NCBI GenBank assembly: GCA_015698305.1
Contig: CP048620.1
Coordinates: 1,390,557-1,454,556, forward strand
Length of the DNA: 64,000 nucleotides
Direction of reading: 5' to 3'
From: Candidatus Nitrohelix vancouverensis
GTDB taxonomy: Bacteria; Nitrospinota; Nitrospinia; Nitrospinales; VA-1
Of the stretch, positions 10,201 through 17,560 are shown piece after piece. A model generated the notes under the pieces. That model saw nothing but the letters and a program-made list of their open reading frames with translations, searched no databases and was not told the origin of the DNA. A program made the position numbers and the translations under genes. Positions within the stretch are counted from its first letter, which is position 1. Each line of letters begins with the position of its first letter.

Positions 10201-10711
10201 AGTGTCTGGCGCGGGCTCCGTCTACCTTTACTCCTTTGCCGACGGCGAATTCACAGGAGGCGCCTTGCAGGGAATTGTCGGCCACGGACATCTGGCCAAG
10301 GCGAATGCCTTGGGGGCGATAACGATCCCCGAAGTTGAAGTGAATCCCGGGACGACGCCCGGTGTAGATAATTCCAATAACGATTCCACTATTGATGATG
10401 CGTCTACAGATAGTGGAACCGAACCGGTAGTGGCGGTTTCAAATTTGATAGGGATTGTCCCGGAAGCGACGAACCGGGTGGCAAATACAATAACCCTCGT
10501 TGGTAATAATTTTGGTTTGGGAATCCTGCCTGTCTCTAGCGGCGGCGGAGCCTTGCCTTCGCTCATTCTGGGCAACCCGGACTCCGGCCCAAGAGTTTCA
10601 ACGGAAAGCCCGGTCGGGTTTGAAGCGCTTGGCGATGCTTTCGGTTTCCCCGATAACTCTTTGATCTCTGATAGCGGTTCTGACGCCAGCGGTTCCGAAG
10701 AAGATCAATAG
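7235..10711 (+). CDS. Large secreted FHA/TPS-type exoprotein with C-terminal FG-GAP-like repeats
   Basis: About 1158 residues from the ATG at 7235; GTG 7223 and ATG 7250 are alternatives and none has a strong Shine-Dalgarno. A long signal peptide ends near AVA-LPQDG. It is followed by the haemagglutinin activity (TPS) domain: FERPGSDRLNVIQSSDKAI, IDWQSFSIG, NRVIG-like NLSRVIGDDPSHIFG, LMLINRNGVLFG. Then comes a Gly/Ser/Asp-rich repetitive stretch expected to form a beta-helix. Residues ~610-1030 contain six repeats of FGxSVSLDGxRLAVGA...VYLYxFAD. The tail is acidic and Ser/Gly rich. Probably exported through an outer-membrane TpsB-type pore, but no such gene is in the window. An adhesin or matrix role is inferred. 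Confidence 0.82.
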   Translation: MRRFFMPERTICKSSLVKNGALFCATLVCVASLSLAPRTAVALPQDGEVKSGSVQFERPGSDRLNVIQSSDKAIIDWQSFSIGASEHTDFQMPSSNSVNLSRVIGDDPSHIFGRLTSNGRLMLINRNGVLFGVDSQVDVNGLIATTSDIRNEDFLSSNYLFNIAPETNHAIINRGVITIKEGGLLAFVAPGVENSGSINAQLGQVSLGSGSTFTLDFYGDQLISLGVEEILLKDVLDPNGDRLNALIDNNGTIKADGGVIVMDVGSAKALVGYAINQSGLVEADTFSENNGKIVLSGGKSAVKVSGRLSASGDASGEQGGEIAVSGSSILVDRGEILANSLDRKGGKISIVDADWISLGGTIDASGDTGGSVSVETEGLSIGADVLAKGQTGSGGSIDLRVDSHSWENMDALLDVSGATGGDITHIAGKQITTSATYKAQGTQGEGGAIDVTSYKLDLLSGDIDASGQTKGGSIRLGGESQGGLNLEADELPNAHTLFMTDSTRVRADALNASGNGGSIIVAADQKVTVLGQMSASPASGLSAELNGKVEVYSGDVLEYGGDVNIGGLVLNAEQATMLDANTLSAAQFQGILDSGSTHANVDQKLDTYDNFGQSISLDGTRLAVGAVHDRGVDDDSFGSGAVYLYTFADENFSGGALQGIIGRGYTGGKNIDIGTQSITFGTAVSLDAKGLAVGASADRDVTGSIMHTGSVYLFSFSDLSFSDGALQARLGKGYTGGKNIDVDLNRGDQFGRSVSLDGSRLAVGASGAKRIGGPNPDGTGPDIIGSVYLYTFSDETFSDGALQAVISDGPAGGKNIVQALNAYDEFGSSVSLDGNRLAVGAKGAQGFSSAAQVGAVYLYSFADEDFNGGSLQAMIGDVAATGSNVVQQDLREWGLFGSSVSLDGNRLAVGAPGIDPKFYQTNEQANVYLYTFADENFSGGQLQGIIGNGYSGGKNINHDIVNDRFGQSVSLDGNRLAVGVADDDSFGNSVSGAGSVYLYSFADGEFTGGALQGIVGHGHLAKANALGAITIPEVEVNPGTTPGVDNSNNDSTIDDASTDSGTEPVVAVSNLIGIVPEATNRVANTITLVGNNFGLGILPVSSGGGALPSLILGNPDSGPRVSTESPVGFEALGDAFGFPDNSLISDSGSDASGSEEDQ
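9065..10311 (+). repeat. Six FG-GAP-like repeats inside the exoprotein gene
   Basis: Six consecutive units of roughly 65-80 codons each start with FGxxxSLDxxxLAVG, run through (A/S)VYLYxF(A/S)D and FSxGxLQ, and end near GGKNI. The conserved FG and LAVGA elements match the FG-GAP_2 family, whose repeats form blades of a beta-propeller. The spacer between the halves varies in length and sequence between units. Confidence 0.75.
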
Positions 10712-10807
10712 AACTTCTACATCTCTCCTGAAAAGCGCCTGTTTTCAGAATACGTGTGAAAAATTTCTGCCCGTAAGCTGAATAGCGCGATATCCGTTCT
10801 GAAATTT

Positions 10808-11068
10808 CTACAGGAAGAGGTTGGCGATACTGCCTTTGCCGATTTCGGGGGGAATGCTTGCGGTGGTGGCTGCCGCGCTGTTGATTTCCTTGCCGCCGAC
10901 GGAGATCAATTGCAGGGGACTGCGCAGGCCGCCCAGTTCTTTTGTGGTTTTGGTCTCAAGCGAAAGCGCCTGAAAGGGGTCGTCCGGTAGTTGTGTGGCC
11001 TGGGTGATCAGCTTGGAGCGATTGGCTCCCTGTTGACTCCCGAAAGATTGTATCTCGCCTGGTTCCAT
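10808..11068 (-). CDS. Small protein of unknown family, paralogue of the next gene
   Basis: 86 residues, no signal peptide or membrane helix. It aligns end to end with the upstream neighbour: shared QGANR near residue 15, LP...QAL, E.GG.RSP, (V/L)GG.E(I/V)NSA and the near-identical C-terminus PPEIGKGSIA(N/D)(L/I)FL; here the first of those residues reads IPPEIGKGSIANLFL. The preceding AGAGGG lies at Shine-Dalgarno distance from the ATG. The 25 bp spacing to its paralogue implies one transcript and tandem duplication. Function unknown; the invariant C-terminus suggests a recognition or interaction motif. Confidence 0.72.
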   Translation of the reverse strand: MEPGEIQSFGSQQGANRSKLITQATQLPDDPFQALSLETKTTKELGGLRSPLQLISVGGKEINSAAATTASIPPEIGKGSIANLFL

Positions 11069-11093
11069 GACCTTACCCTCTTATATTGCCTAG

Positions 11094-11357
11094 TTAGAGA
11101 AATATGTCTGCGATGCTTCCCTTCCCAATTTCAGGAGGGGGATTGATAAAGGTCGAACGCGCGGAATTGACTTCGACGCCGCCGAGATCAACCGTATTCT
11201 CAGGGCTTCGATCCGCGCCAAATTCCTGCGGTGCGTTGTTGTTCTGCGCGATGGCTTGCAGAGCGCTGCGCGGCAGGGTGCTGACACTGTTGATAATAGT
11301 GGTTCGATTGGCTCCTTGAGCGCTCCCCGCCAATGGGTTTTCTGTGATGTCTACCAT
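11094..11357 (-). CDS. Small protein of unknown family, paralogue of the previous gene
   Basis: 87 residues with the same pattern as its downstream twin: QGANRTTIINSV, RSPENTVDLGGVEVNSA and C-terminal PPEIGKGSIADIFL. The two proteins differ a good deal between these blocks, so the duplication is not recent and the conserved blocks are probably functional. Its Shine-Dalgarno lies in the loop of a small hairpin (11359-11372). It lies downstream of the secreted-protein gene at 11462 on the same strand, but a strong hairpin separates them. Family not recognised. Confidence 0.72.
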   Translation of the reverse strand: MVDITENPLAGSAQGANRTTIINSVSTLPRSALQAIAQNNNAPQEFGADRSPENTVDLGGVEVNSARSTFINPPPEIGKGSIADIFL

Positions 11358-11358
11358 A

Positions 11359-11372
11359 GAATCCTCCGATTC
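11359..11372 (-). promoter_or_regulatory. Hairpin presenting the Shine-Dalgarno of the 11094-11357 gene
   Basis: On the reverse strand GAATC-GGAG-GATTC forms a 5-bp stem whose 4-nt loop is GGAG, ending two bases before the ATG. The ribosome site is therefore in a loop and flanked by pairing that overlaps the initiation region. It could tune translation or be bound by a GGA-recognising protein. The stem is short, so this is tentative. Confidence 0.4.
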
Positions 11373-11410
11373 CTTTATCTCCTGATGGTAAGGTGATCAG
11401 GAAAATGGAA

Positions 11411-11438
11411 CCAGAAGCTGATCGAAGTCAGCTTCTGG
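11411..11438 (-). terminator. Strong hairpin after the small secreted-protein gene
   Basis: CCAGAAGCTGA pairs perfectly with TCAGCTTCTGG around a 6-nt loop, 24 bp past the stop of the 11462-11821 gene. On the reverse strand it is followed by a moderately T-rich stretch (TTCCATTTTCC), not a clean T run. Probably an intrinsic terminator or 3'-end stabiliser. Confidence 0.55.
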
Positions 11439-11461
11439 CCCTTATTCTTAGGGAAAACGGC

Positions 11462-11821
11462 TTATTCGGACTCTGGCGGCGAAGAAAGATATTGCTGCCA
11501 TCGGACGCCCTCAACCAGATTACCCGTTTCCCTGTTATTATAATAAACCGATTCGATCTTCCAATCGACGCGATCTGCCGTTTGAACGCATTCTTTCAAG
11601 GTGCCTTCGCATCGCGTGTAGCAACCCAGCCAATAGTCGCATTGAACGTACATCCAATAGACGGATTTGGTTTTGGCGTCTGCGACATCGGAGAAAAATC
11701 TCGGCGAAACGTCATAATTTTCCTGATTTCCTTTGCTCTGCGCCATCGCTGATGATGCGGTCATTGCGCAAAAAACCGTTAACAACAAGAATGTAAAAAA
11801 AACTTTGCTGATTCGATTCAT
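11462..11821 (-). CDS. Small secreted cysteine-containing protein
   Basis: 119 residues. A typical Sec signal peptide (hydrophobic VFFTFLLLTVFCAMTA, cleavage likely after SAMA-Q) leaves a ~92-residue mature protein. Four cysteines lie close together in CDYWLGCYTRC and KEC, suggesting two disulfides. GGAG sits just upstream of the ATG. No family recognised. Divergent from the LOG gene and located near the two small paralogues, but no functional link is evident. Confidence 0.68.
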   Translation of the reverse strand: MNRISKVFFTFLLLTVFCAMTASSAMAQSKGNQENYDVSPRFFSDVADAKTKSVYWMYVQCDYWLGCYTRCEGTLKECVQTADRVDWKIESVYYNNRETGNLVEGVRWQQYLSSPPESE

Positions 11822-11926
11822 ACAAGACTCTCCTGGGGAAAAAAACTTTGTGTACCTATAATATAAGCCATTTTGATAAAAAAACTAACTAAATTGTGAG
11901 TTTTTTGGCAGTATGGGCCGGGTCGA

Positions 11927-11953
11927 AAGCCCGCTCCAAATGGGAGCGGGCTT
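11927..11953. other. Strong GC-rich hairpin in the leader of the LOG-family gene
   Basis: AAGCCCGCTCC pairs with GGAGCGGGCTT around a short loop (11-bp stem), about 55 bp before the ATG at 12009. No T run follows on either strand, so it is not a canonical intrinsic terminator. It may be a leader structure or an mRNA-stability element. Confidence 0.4.
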
Positions 11954-12008
11954 GGAATTTATTGATTGGAGGCAAGCGTTGCCAGAACAGAAATTGAACA
12001 AAGCAGTT

Positions 12009-12557
12009 ATGAAAACAATCTGCGTTTTTTGCGCTTCCAGCGACCAGGCCGCGCCTGCTTTCAAGCAGGCGGCGCGCGATATGGGAGCAGAGATCGGGCG
12101 GCGTGAATGGACCATGGTGTATGGCGGCGCTTCGATCGGTCTCATGGGCGAAGCGGCGAGAGCCGTCCATTCTTCAGGAGGCAAAGTGGTGGGAGTCATC
12201 CCGCAGTTTTTGATGGAAAAGGAAATCGGTTTTCTGGATGCGGATGAGATGATCGTCACCCCCGATATGCGCAAGCGAAAAACCATCATGGAAGAGCGCT
12301 CCGACGCCTTCATCGCCCTGCCGGGCGGGATTGGCACGCTTGAAGAGATCATGGAAATTTTGACCCTCATTCACCTGCAGGTCACGTCCAAGCCGATGGT
12401 TCTGGTCAATATCGACGGCTATTACGACGCCTTGATTCGTCTCTTTCAAAATACGGTCGATCACAATCTGACGGCTCCCAAATTCATGAAATCCTTCACC
12501 GAAGTTCGCGATGTGGACAGCGCCATCCACCTTTTAACGCAACGGTGGGGTCTTTGA
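12009..12557 (+). CDS. LOG-family nucleoside 5'-monophosphate phosphoribohydrolase
   Basis: 182 residues from ATG 12009, where the family normally begins (MKTICVFCASSD). An upstream in-frame ATG at 11913 would add a non-homologous stretch through the hairpin. Motifs: YGGASIGLMG near residue 38 and the catalytic PGGIGTLEEI near residue 100. LOG proteins release free bases from N6-modified or plain nucleoside monophosphates. In bacteria the role is often purine turnover rather than cytokinin production. Monocistronic by layout. Confidence 0.9.
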   Translation: MKTICVFCASSDQAAPAFKQAARDMGAEIGRREWTMVYGGASIGLMGEAARAVHSSGGKVVGVIPQFLMEKEIGFLDADEMIVTPDMRKRKTIMEERSDAFIALPGGIGTLEEIMEILTLIHLQVTSKPMVLVNIDGYYDALIRLFQNTVDHNLTAPKFMKSFTEVRDVDSAIHLLTQRWGL

Positions 12558-12692
12558 GAGCTTTCTCCAGAATACGATTCGAGCCGCAGGCGATTTGCGT
12601 TGTAAGATTTTGCTTCGATACGCGACCTAATTGCAGTCTTGTTGTTGTGAGATAAAATAATCGTATGCGATCTGAATCGAGAGGGGAACGGG

Positions 12693-14135
12693 ATGGCTAA
12701 ATTTGACTACAACGTGGTTGTCATTGGCGGCGGATCGGCGGGTCTGGTGTCGTCTTATATTTGCGCCGCCGTCAAGGCGAAGGTGGCCTTGATCGAGAAA
12801 AACAAGATGGGCGGCGATTGCCTGAACACCGGTTGCGTGCCGAGCAAGGCGCTGATCCGGACTTCAAAAATCCTGTCTTATATTCGAAATCATGAACGCT
12901 ACGGCATTCGTTCGGCAAGCGCCGAATTTGAATTTTCCGATGTCATGGATCGGGTTCGTCAGGTCATTGGCAGGATAGAACCGCATGACAGTGTTGAACG
13001 TTACCAGAAGCTGGGCGTGGATTGTTATCAGAACGCCGCAAAAATTCTTTCTCCCAACGAGGTGCGGGTCGGCGACCGCGTGTTGACGACTAAAAATATC
13101 ATTGTCGCCACGGGAGCGGGGCCTGCGATTCCCAACATACCCGGTCTGGATCAAGTGGATTTTTTGACCACCGACACGATATGGAATTTGCGCGAATTGC
13201 CCAAACGCCTGGTCATCGCGGGCGGCGGTCCGATAGGGAGCGAGTTGACGCAATGCTTTGCGCGCCTGGGCAGCCAGGTCACGCAAGTGGAAATGATGCC
13301 TGAGCTTTTGAATCGGGAAGACCCGGATGTGGGCGCCCGTATACATCAGCAATTCGTGAGCGAAGGCGTGGATGTTCGCGTCAACACCCGGTGTAAGGAA
13401 ATCAAGGTGGAGAACGGTCAAGCCGTCATGCTCGTCGAGAAAGACGGCGTCGAAGATCGCATTCCCTTTGATAAAGTTTTGGTGGCGGTGGGGCGCTCGG
13501 CAAATTCCAAAGGATTCGGTCTTGAGGAATTGGGAGTTCGCCTGACGGCGCGCGGCACGATTGAAGTGGACGACTATCTGCGCACCACGACTCATACCAA
13601 TATTTACGCCTGCGGCGATGTGGCCGGGCCTTTTCAGTTCACTCACACCGCCGCTCATCAGGCCTGGTATTGCGCCGTCAACGCATTGTTCAGTCCCTTG
13701 AAAAAATTCAAGGTGGACTACAGCGTCATCCCCTGGTGCACCTTCACCGACCCCGAAGCGGCGCGCGTCGGCTTGAACGAGACCGAAGCGAAAGCGCAGG
13801 GCATTCCCTATGAAACAACAGTTTATCCGATAGATGATCTCGATCGAGCCATCGCCGACAGCGAAGATCATGGCTGGGTGAAAGTGTTGACCACGCCGGG
13901 AAAAGATCGAATTCTGGGGGTGACCATCGTCGGCTATCACGCGGGCGATTTGATCGCCGAATACGTGGCGGCAATGAAAGGCGGCTACGGCTTGAACCGC
14001 ATTCTGTCCACCATCCATATATATCCCACCATGGCTGAAGCGAATAAATTCGCGGCAGGGGTCTGGAAGAAGGCTCACGCGCCGGAGAACTTGTTGAAAT
14101 GGGTGGCCAGATTCCATCAATGGAGAAGGGGTTGA
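12693..14135 (+). CDS. FAD-dependent pyridine nucleotide-disulfide oxidoreductase (mercuric reductase-like)
   Basis: 480 residues with class I flavoprotein disulfide reductase features: FAD motif VIGGGSAG near residue 10, redox pair GGDCLNTGCVPSKAL near residues 40-54, NAD(P) motif IAGGGPIGSE near residue 175, second FAD motif TNIYACGDVAG near 305, and dimerisation segment with HIYPTMAE near 445 supplying the active-site His. No N-terminal HMA domain and no C-terminal Cys pair as in MerA, so detoxification of mercury is not supported. Substrate unknown. No lipoyl enzyme genes nearby argue for dihydrolipoamide dehydrogenase. Confidence 0.88.
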   Translation: MAKFDYNVVVIGGGSAGLVSSYICAAVKAKVALIEKNKMGGDCLNTGCVPSKALIRTSKILSYIRNHERYGIRSASAEFEFSDVMDRVRQVIGRIEPHDSVERYQKLGVDCYQNAAKILSPNEVRVGDRVLTTKNIIVATGAGPAIPNIPGLDQVDFLTTDTIWNLRELPKRLVIAGGGPIGSELTQCFARLGSQVTQVEMMPELLNREDPDVGARIHQQFVSEGVDVRVNTRCKEIKVENGQAVMLVEKDGVEDRIPFDKVLVAVGRSANSKGFGLEELGVRLTARGTIEVDDYLRTTTHTNIYACGDVAGPFQFTHTAAHQAWYCAVNALFSPLKKFKVDYSVIPWCTFTDPEAARVGLNETEAKAQGIPYETTVYPIDDLDRAIADSEDHGWVKVLTTPGKDRILGVTIVGYHAGDLIAEYVAAMKGGYGLNRILSTIHIYPTMAEANKFAAGVWKKAHAPENLLKWVARFHQWRRG

Positions 14136-14304
14136 GAGGCCCGTTAGGCGGGTAAAATCAAACGGATTTCTTTTCCCTATCAAACTGGAGATTTATGATA
14201 TAATCCGTCCATCACTACAGAGAATATGTCGTGGATTTGATTTCGTTCTTCACGACTTAAAGCTAAAGATTTTTTCGGCAACCTTTTTTGAAAGGGAAGA
14301 AACT

Positions 14305-14940
14305 ATGGGATTACGATTAGGAGATGAAGCTCCAAATTTTACGGCTGAATCGAGCGAAGGAACGATTGATTTACATACCTATTTGAGCGGCGGATGGGGT
14401 GTTTTGTTTTCTCACCCGAAGGACTACACGCCGGTGTGCACGACCGAGTTGGGTCGTGTTGCCAATTTGAAGCCGGAATTTGAAAAACGCGGCGTCAAGG
14501 TTCTGGCCTTGAGCGTGGACCCGGTCGATTCGCATCGCGGCTGGATCAACGACATCAATGAAACGCAAAACTGCTCGGTCAACTATCCGATCATTGCCGA
14601 TCCGGATAGAAAAGTCGCTGAGATGTACGACATGATTCATCCAAACGCTCTGGATAATCTTACGGTTCGCACGGTGTTCATTATTGGCCCGGACAAGAAA
14701 ATCAAATTGATGCTGACCTATCCGGCGTCTACCGGTCGCAATTTTGATGAAATCCTGCGCGTGATTGATTCCTTGCAGTTGACCGCAAACCACAGCGTGG
14801 CGACCCCGGTGGATTGGAAATACGGCGAGGATTGCGTTGTGGTCCCGGCGATTAAAACGGAAGATATTCCGGCTAAATTTCCGAAGGGATTCAAGGAAGT
14901 CAAACCTTATCTGCGCATGACCCCGCAACCAGACATTTAA
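14305..14940 (+). CDS. 1-Cys peroxiredoxin (Prx6 type)
   Basis: 211 residues; reduces hydroperoxides through a peroxidatic cysteine. The motif HPKDYTPVCTTELG places that Cys at about residue 45. The long C-terminal arm (VDWKYGEDCVVVPAI, FPKGFKEVKPYLR) is typical of the Prx6 class rather than AhpC or Bcp. Cysteines near residue 95 and in GEDC are probably not resolving. GGGAAG sits ahead of the ATG. A strong intrinsic terminator follows. Confidence 0.92.
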   Translation: MGLRLGDEAPNFTAESSEGTIDLHTYLSGGWGVLFSHPKDYTPVCTTELGRVANLKPEFEKRGVKVLALSVDPVDSHRGWINDINETQNCSVNYPIIADPDRKVAEMYDMIHPNALDNLTVRTVFIIGPDKKIKLMLTYPASTGRNFDEILRVIDSLQLTANHSVATPVDWKYGEDCVVVPAIKTEDIPAKFPKGFKEVKPYLRMTPQPDI

Positions 14941-14993
14941 ACACAGCCCCGCGTAGGGCGGCGCGTCGCAAGTCGCGTTATTCAGGAAAGAGG

Positions 14994-15022
14994 ACGGGGC
15001 GAGCGATCGCCCCGTTTTTTTT
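14994..15022 (+). terminator. Intrinsic terminator of the peroxiredoxin gene
   Basis: ACGGGGCGA pairs with TCGCCCCGT around a 4-nt loop, followed directly by eight T. It is placed 54 bp past the stop codon. It ends 8 bp before the next start, so that gene must have a promoter overlapping it, or depend on read-through or a later start. Confidence 0.88.
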
Positions 15023-15029
15023 ATCTCAA

Positions 15030-15887
15030 ATGGAAAATGAAATTACAGACAAACGCATGAACTCTCTGCTTCGTTTGCTGGACGATCGCGACGCCTCGGT
15101 GCGCGGGAAAATCCGCGACGAGCTGGTTGCCAGCGGAGAAGACGCGACGCCCTTTCTTGAAATCGCCGCGCTTTCGGAAAATCCCGTGTTGAGGAAGGAG
15201 GCGCTGAGCATTTTGGAAGCCTTGTTGCCGATAAAAACGGAAACCCGACTGCGCGAACTGGGGGCCTCCGCCGAAAAAGAAACAGACCTGGAAAGAGGCG
15301 TCTGCATTATCATGCAGTTCGGCTATCCCATGGCGAAAGATTCGATCGTGAGCGACGCTCTGGACAGCCTTGCCAGCGAGTTCAGCTCCCAGTTGCCGGA
15401 GCAAGCGTCTCAAAAAGAAATGGCGCAACGCCTGCTGAATTTTCTGTTCGTCGAGAAAGGCTTCAAGGGCAATGATGCGGATTATATGAACCCGGACAAT
15501 AGTTTTATAAACAAGGTGCTCGAGGATAAACTGGGTATCCCCATCAGCCTGTCGGTGTTGTGTGTTCTGGTCGGTCAACGTTTGAAGCTTCCCATCGTGG
15601 GCGTGGGCTTGCCGGGTCACTATATTGTCAAATACGCGTCTTTGACAGAGCCGTTGTACTTTGATCCCTTTCACGATGGGAGACAGCTCACGGTCGATGA
15701 GTGTCGCGGCATTGTCGAGCGCATGGGCTACAAATTTGAGGAGTACCATTTGGGGCAGGCCACGCACAGAGAAACTCTTATGCGGATGTTGAACAATTTG
15801 ATCCACACCTACTTCAATCGTCAAATGGAAGACAAGGCGCATCAGGTTGAAAATCTGTTGAAGGCGTTGGTGGGAGCCAAAGACTAA
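15030..15887 (+). CDS. SirB1-like transglutaminase-fold protein
   Basis: 285 residues. The N-terminal ~80 residues are helical with a HEAT-like look. The core matches the SirB1/transglutaminase-like family: LLNFLFVEKGFKGNDADYMNPDNSF, LGIPISLSVL, GVGLPGHYIVKY and YFDPFHDGRQLT. The catalytic Cys of transglutaminases appears as LSVLCVLV, and the His as GLPGHYIV. Such proteins are often next to release-factor methyltransferase genes in enterobacteria; not so here. No Shine-Dalgarno is visible before 15030; ATG 15057 is possible. Confidence 0.83.
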   Translation: MENEITDKRMNSLLRLLDDRDASVRGKIRDELVASGEDATPFLEIAALSENPVLRKEALSILEALLPIKTETRLRELGASAEKETDLERGVCIIMQFGYPMAKDSIVSDALDSLASEFSSQLPEQASQKEMAQRLLNFLFVEKGFKGNDADYMNPDNSFINKVLEDKLGIPISLSVLCVLVGQRLKLPIVGVGLPGHYIVKYASLTEPLYFDPFHDGRQLTVDECRGIVERMGYKFEEYHLGQATHRETLMRMLNNLIHTYFNRQMEDKAHQVENLLKALVGAKD

Positions 15888-15902
15888 CCGTCGGAATGAA
15901 TT

Positions 15903-16667
15903 ATGGAATCTAAAACGATCGTTGTGACAGGGGCTGGATCAGGCATTGGTCGGGCCATTTCCGCCTTGCTGGCAAAGCAGGGGCATACTTTGATCTTGCT
16001 GGGACGACGCGAGATGGCGTTGCTGGACACCCTCTCAGGTTGCGAGAACAGGGAACGGCATAAAAGTTTTTCCTGCGATATTCGAAAGCCGGAGGAAATT
16101 CGGACAGCGCTGAAAGAAAGCGGGGTTTCTTCGCTTTATGGCGTGGTGGTCAATGCCGGTGTTGGCGGCGAAAATCATTACGGCGCCGAAGACGCCTGGC
16201 AGGAAATCATTGATATCAATCTGACGGGAAGTTACAACACCGTTTCTGAATGCCTGCCCTTGCTGAAAAAAGAGCCGGACGCTTACAAGCGAATCGTTTT
16301 CATGTCTTCGATTCTGGCGCGTTTAGGCGTTCCCGGTTATTCGGCCTACTGCGCGTCCAAGGCGGGTCTGTTGGGTTTGATGCGTTCGCTCGCGGCGGAA
16401 TTAGCCAACGATAAAATTCTCGTGAACGCGATCTGTCCGGGCTGGGTCGATACGGCGATGTCGCAGGAAGGATTGCAGGGATTTGCCGACGCCCTGCAAA
16501 TCACCTTGCCGGAAGCGCGCGAAAAAGCGATGAGCGTGGTGCCTCTCGGGAAAATGTCCACGCCTGAAGAAATTGCGGCGATGACCGCATTCCTCATGTC
16601 AGAGCAACAAAGCTCGATCACCGGTCAAACGCTGGACGTCAACAACGGCGCGTTGATGCCTACCTGA
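15903..16667 (+). CDS. Short-chain dehydrogenase/reductase
   Basis: 254 residues with all classical SDR marks: TGAGSGIGRA near residue 9, NAGVG near 86, Ser of the catalytic set in MSSILARLG, and the YSAYCASKAG block near 152 with Tyr and Lys; the C-terminus has GQTLDVNNGALM. Resembles FabG-like 3-oxoacyl-ACP or hydroxyacyl reductases, but no fatty-acid genes are nearby, so the substrate is open. It begins 15 bp after the SirB1-like gene, so they are likely co-transcribed. Confidence 0.87.
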   Translation: MESKTIVVTGAGSGIGRAISALLAKQGHTLILLGRREMALLDTLSGCENRERHKSFSCDIRKPEEIRTALKESGVSSLYGVVVNAGVGGENHYGAEDAWQEIIDINLTGSYNTVSECLPLLKKEPDAYKRIVFMSSILARLGVPGYSAYCASKAGLLGLMRSLAAELANDKILVNAICPGWVDTAMSQEGLQGFADALQITLPEAREKAMSVVPLGKMSTPEEIAAMTAFLMSEQQSSITGQTLDVNNGALMPT

Positions 16668-16714
16668 AGAATAATAATTTCGTAAAATAATAAAATGAAG
16701 GCGGGAGTCGACCG

Positions 16715-16750
16715 TTTCTTTGCCCATCAGGGTGGTTGCGGGCAAAGAAA
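16715..16750. terminator. Long-stem hairpin between convergent genes
   Basis: TTTCTTTGCCC pairs perfectly with GGGCAAAGAAA (11 bp) around a 14-nt loop. It lies between the SDR stop and the stop of the convergent 16770 gene. The stem's own T/A tract could serve as the U-rich part on both strands, so a bidirectional terminator is likely. Confidence 0.5.
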
Positions 16751-16769
16751 ACGATGTCAGTCGTAGACG

Positions 16770-17516
16770 CTAGACTGCGACGGATTCCGGAGGAACCGAA
16801 GTGGTATCGGGAGTGTCGGGAAACTCTTCCTTCACTGTGCTCAAAGGTTCAAGCACCGCTCCGAATTGTTTGCGTATGAACGCCAACAAATCGCCGAGCG
16901 AACGAAGGATCGATTCCGTAGCTGCCGATTGGGCCGCCTGGTTGCGGAATTGGGCGTCTGCAACAGCGCTGGCGAGAGACTGAAGGTCGCGGACCTGAGA
17001 TAAATCAGGGCCGCCGTCAACTTCAGAACCTTCCAGCACATCCAGATCGCTCGCCGTTTCTGGGTAAGAAGCGCTCTGCACCGTAGCGGTTCGAGTCACT
17101 GTTTTTTCCAGAACGAGAGTCAATTCATTCACGACGCCAAGAGATTTTGCAAGATCCGTTGCGATGGCTTCCTCATCCAGTTCCGCATTGTTGAAAAACT
17201 GTTCAACGATGGGCGCGACTTTACTGGACAATTCCTGAATGGCGGCCAATTCCTCATCGTTCAAGTCACCCTGGATTTCCAGCGCATACTGGGCGGCCGC
17301 GGCGGCTTCTACTGAAATTGCAGAGACCGTTGAATCGGAATCGCCGGTTCCCTGTGTTTGGGTTTCGCCAAAGTATTCAGCATTCTGAAACGATAAAGTC
17401 ACAACGTCGCCTTCTTGCGTTTTCAACTCCAGCTCCGACGAAAAAAATGTTTCGATGGAGTGGCTTACCTGCTTTGAATCCGTGTTTGGGTTGTATGCTG
17501 TGATTTCTGCTAACAT
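16770..17516 (-). CDS. Unknown protein under a sigma-28-type promoter (possible flagellar regulon member)
   Basis: 248 acidic residues, no signal peptide or membrane helix. The middle contains YALEIQGDLNDEELAAIQEL, reminiscent of an uncharacterised family (DUF5610-like), but this is weak recall. The C-terminal third is Pro/Ser/Thr-rich. The upstream sequence has a flagellar sigma-28-like promoter nearly identical to the one before flagellin 4 (see 17561-17588). This is the best clue to its role: a late flagellar or chemotaxis-linked gene. An AGAGGG site lies ahead of the ATG. Confidence 0.68.
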   Translation of the reverse strand: MLAEITAYNPNTDSKQVSHSIETFFSSELELKTQEGDVVTLSFQNAEYFGETQTQGTGDSDSTVSAISVEAAAAAQYALEIQGDLNDEELAAIQELSSKVAPIVEQFFNNAELDEEAIATDLAKSLGVVNELTLVLEKTVTRTATVQSASYPETASDLDVLEGSEVDGGPDLSQVRDLQSLASAVADAQFRNQAAQSAATESILRSLGDLLAFIRKQFGAVLEPLSTVKEEFPDTPDTTSVPPESVAV

Positions 17517-17560
17517 GTTTTTTTACCCTCTCGGGTCCTCTTTTTTTCTTGATAGTTTAT

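Noticed and set aside
10728-10748. CTGAAAA/TTTTCAG hairpin after the exoprotein gene
   Set aside because: AT-rich 7-bp stem without a following T run on either strand; too weak to call a terminator.
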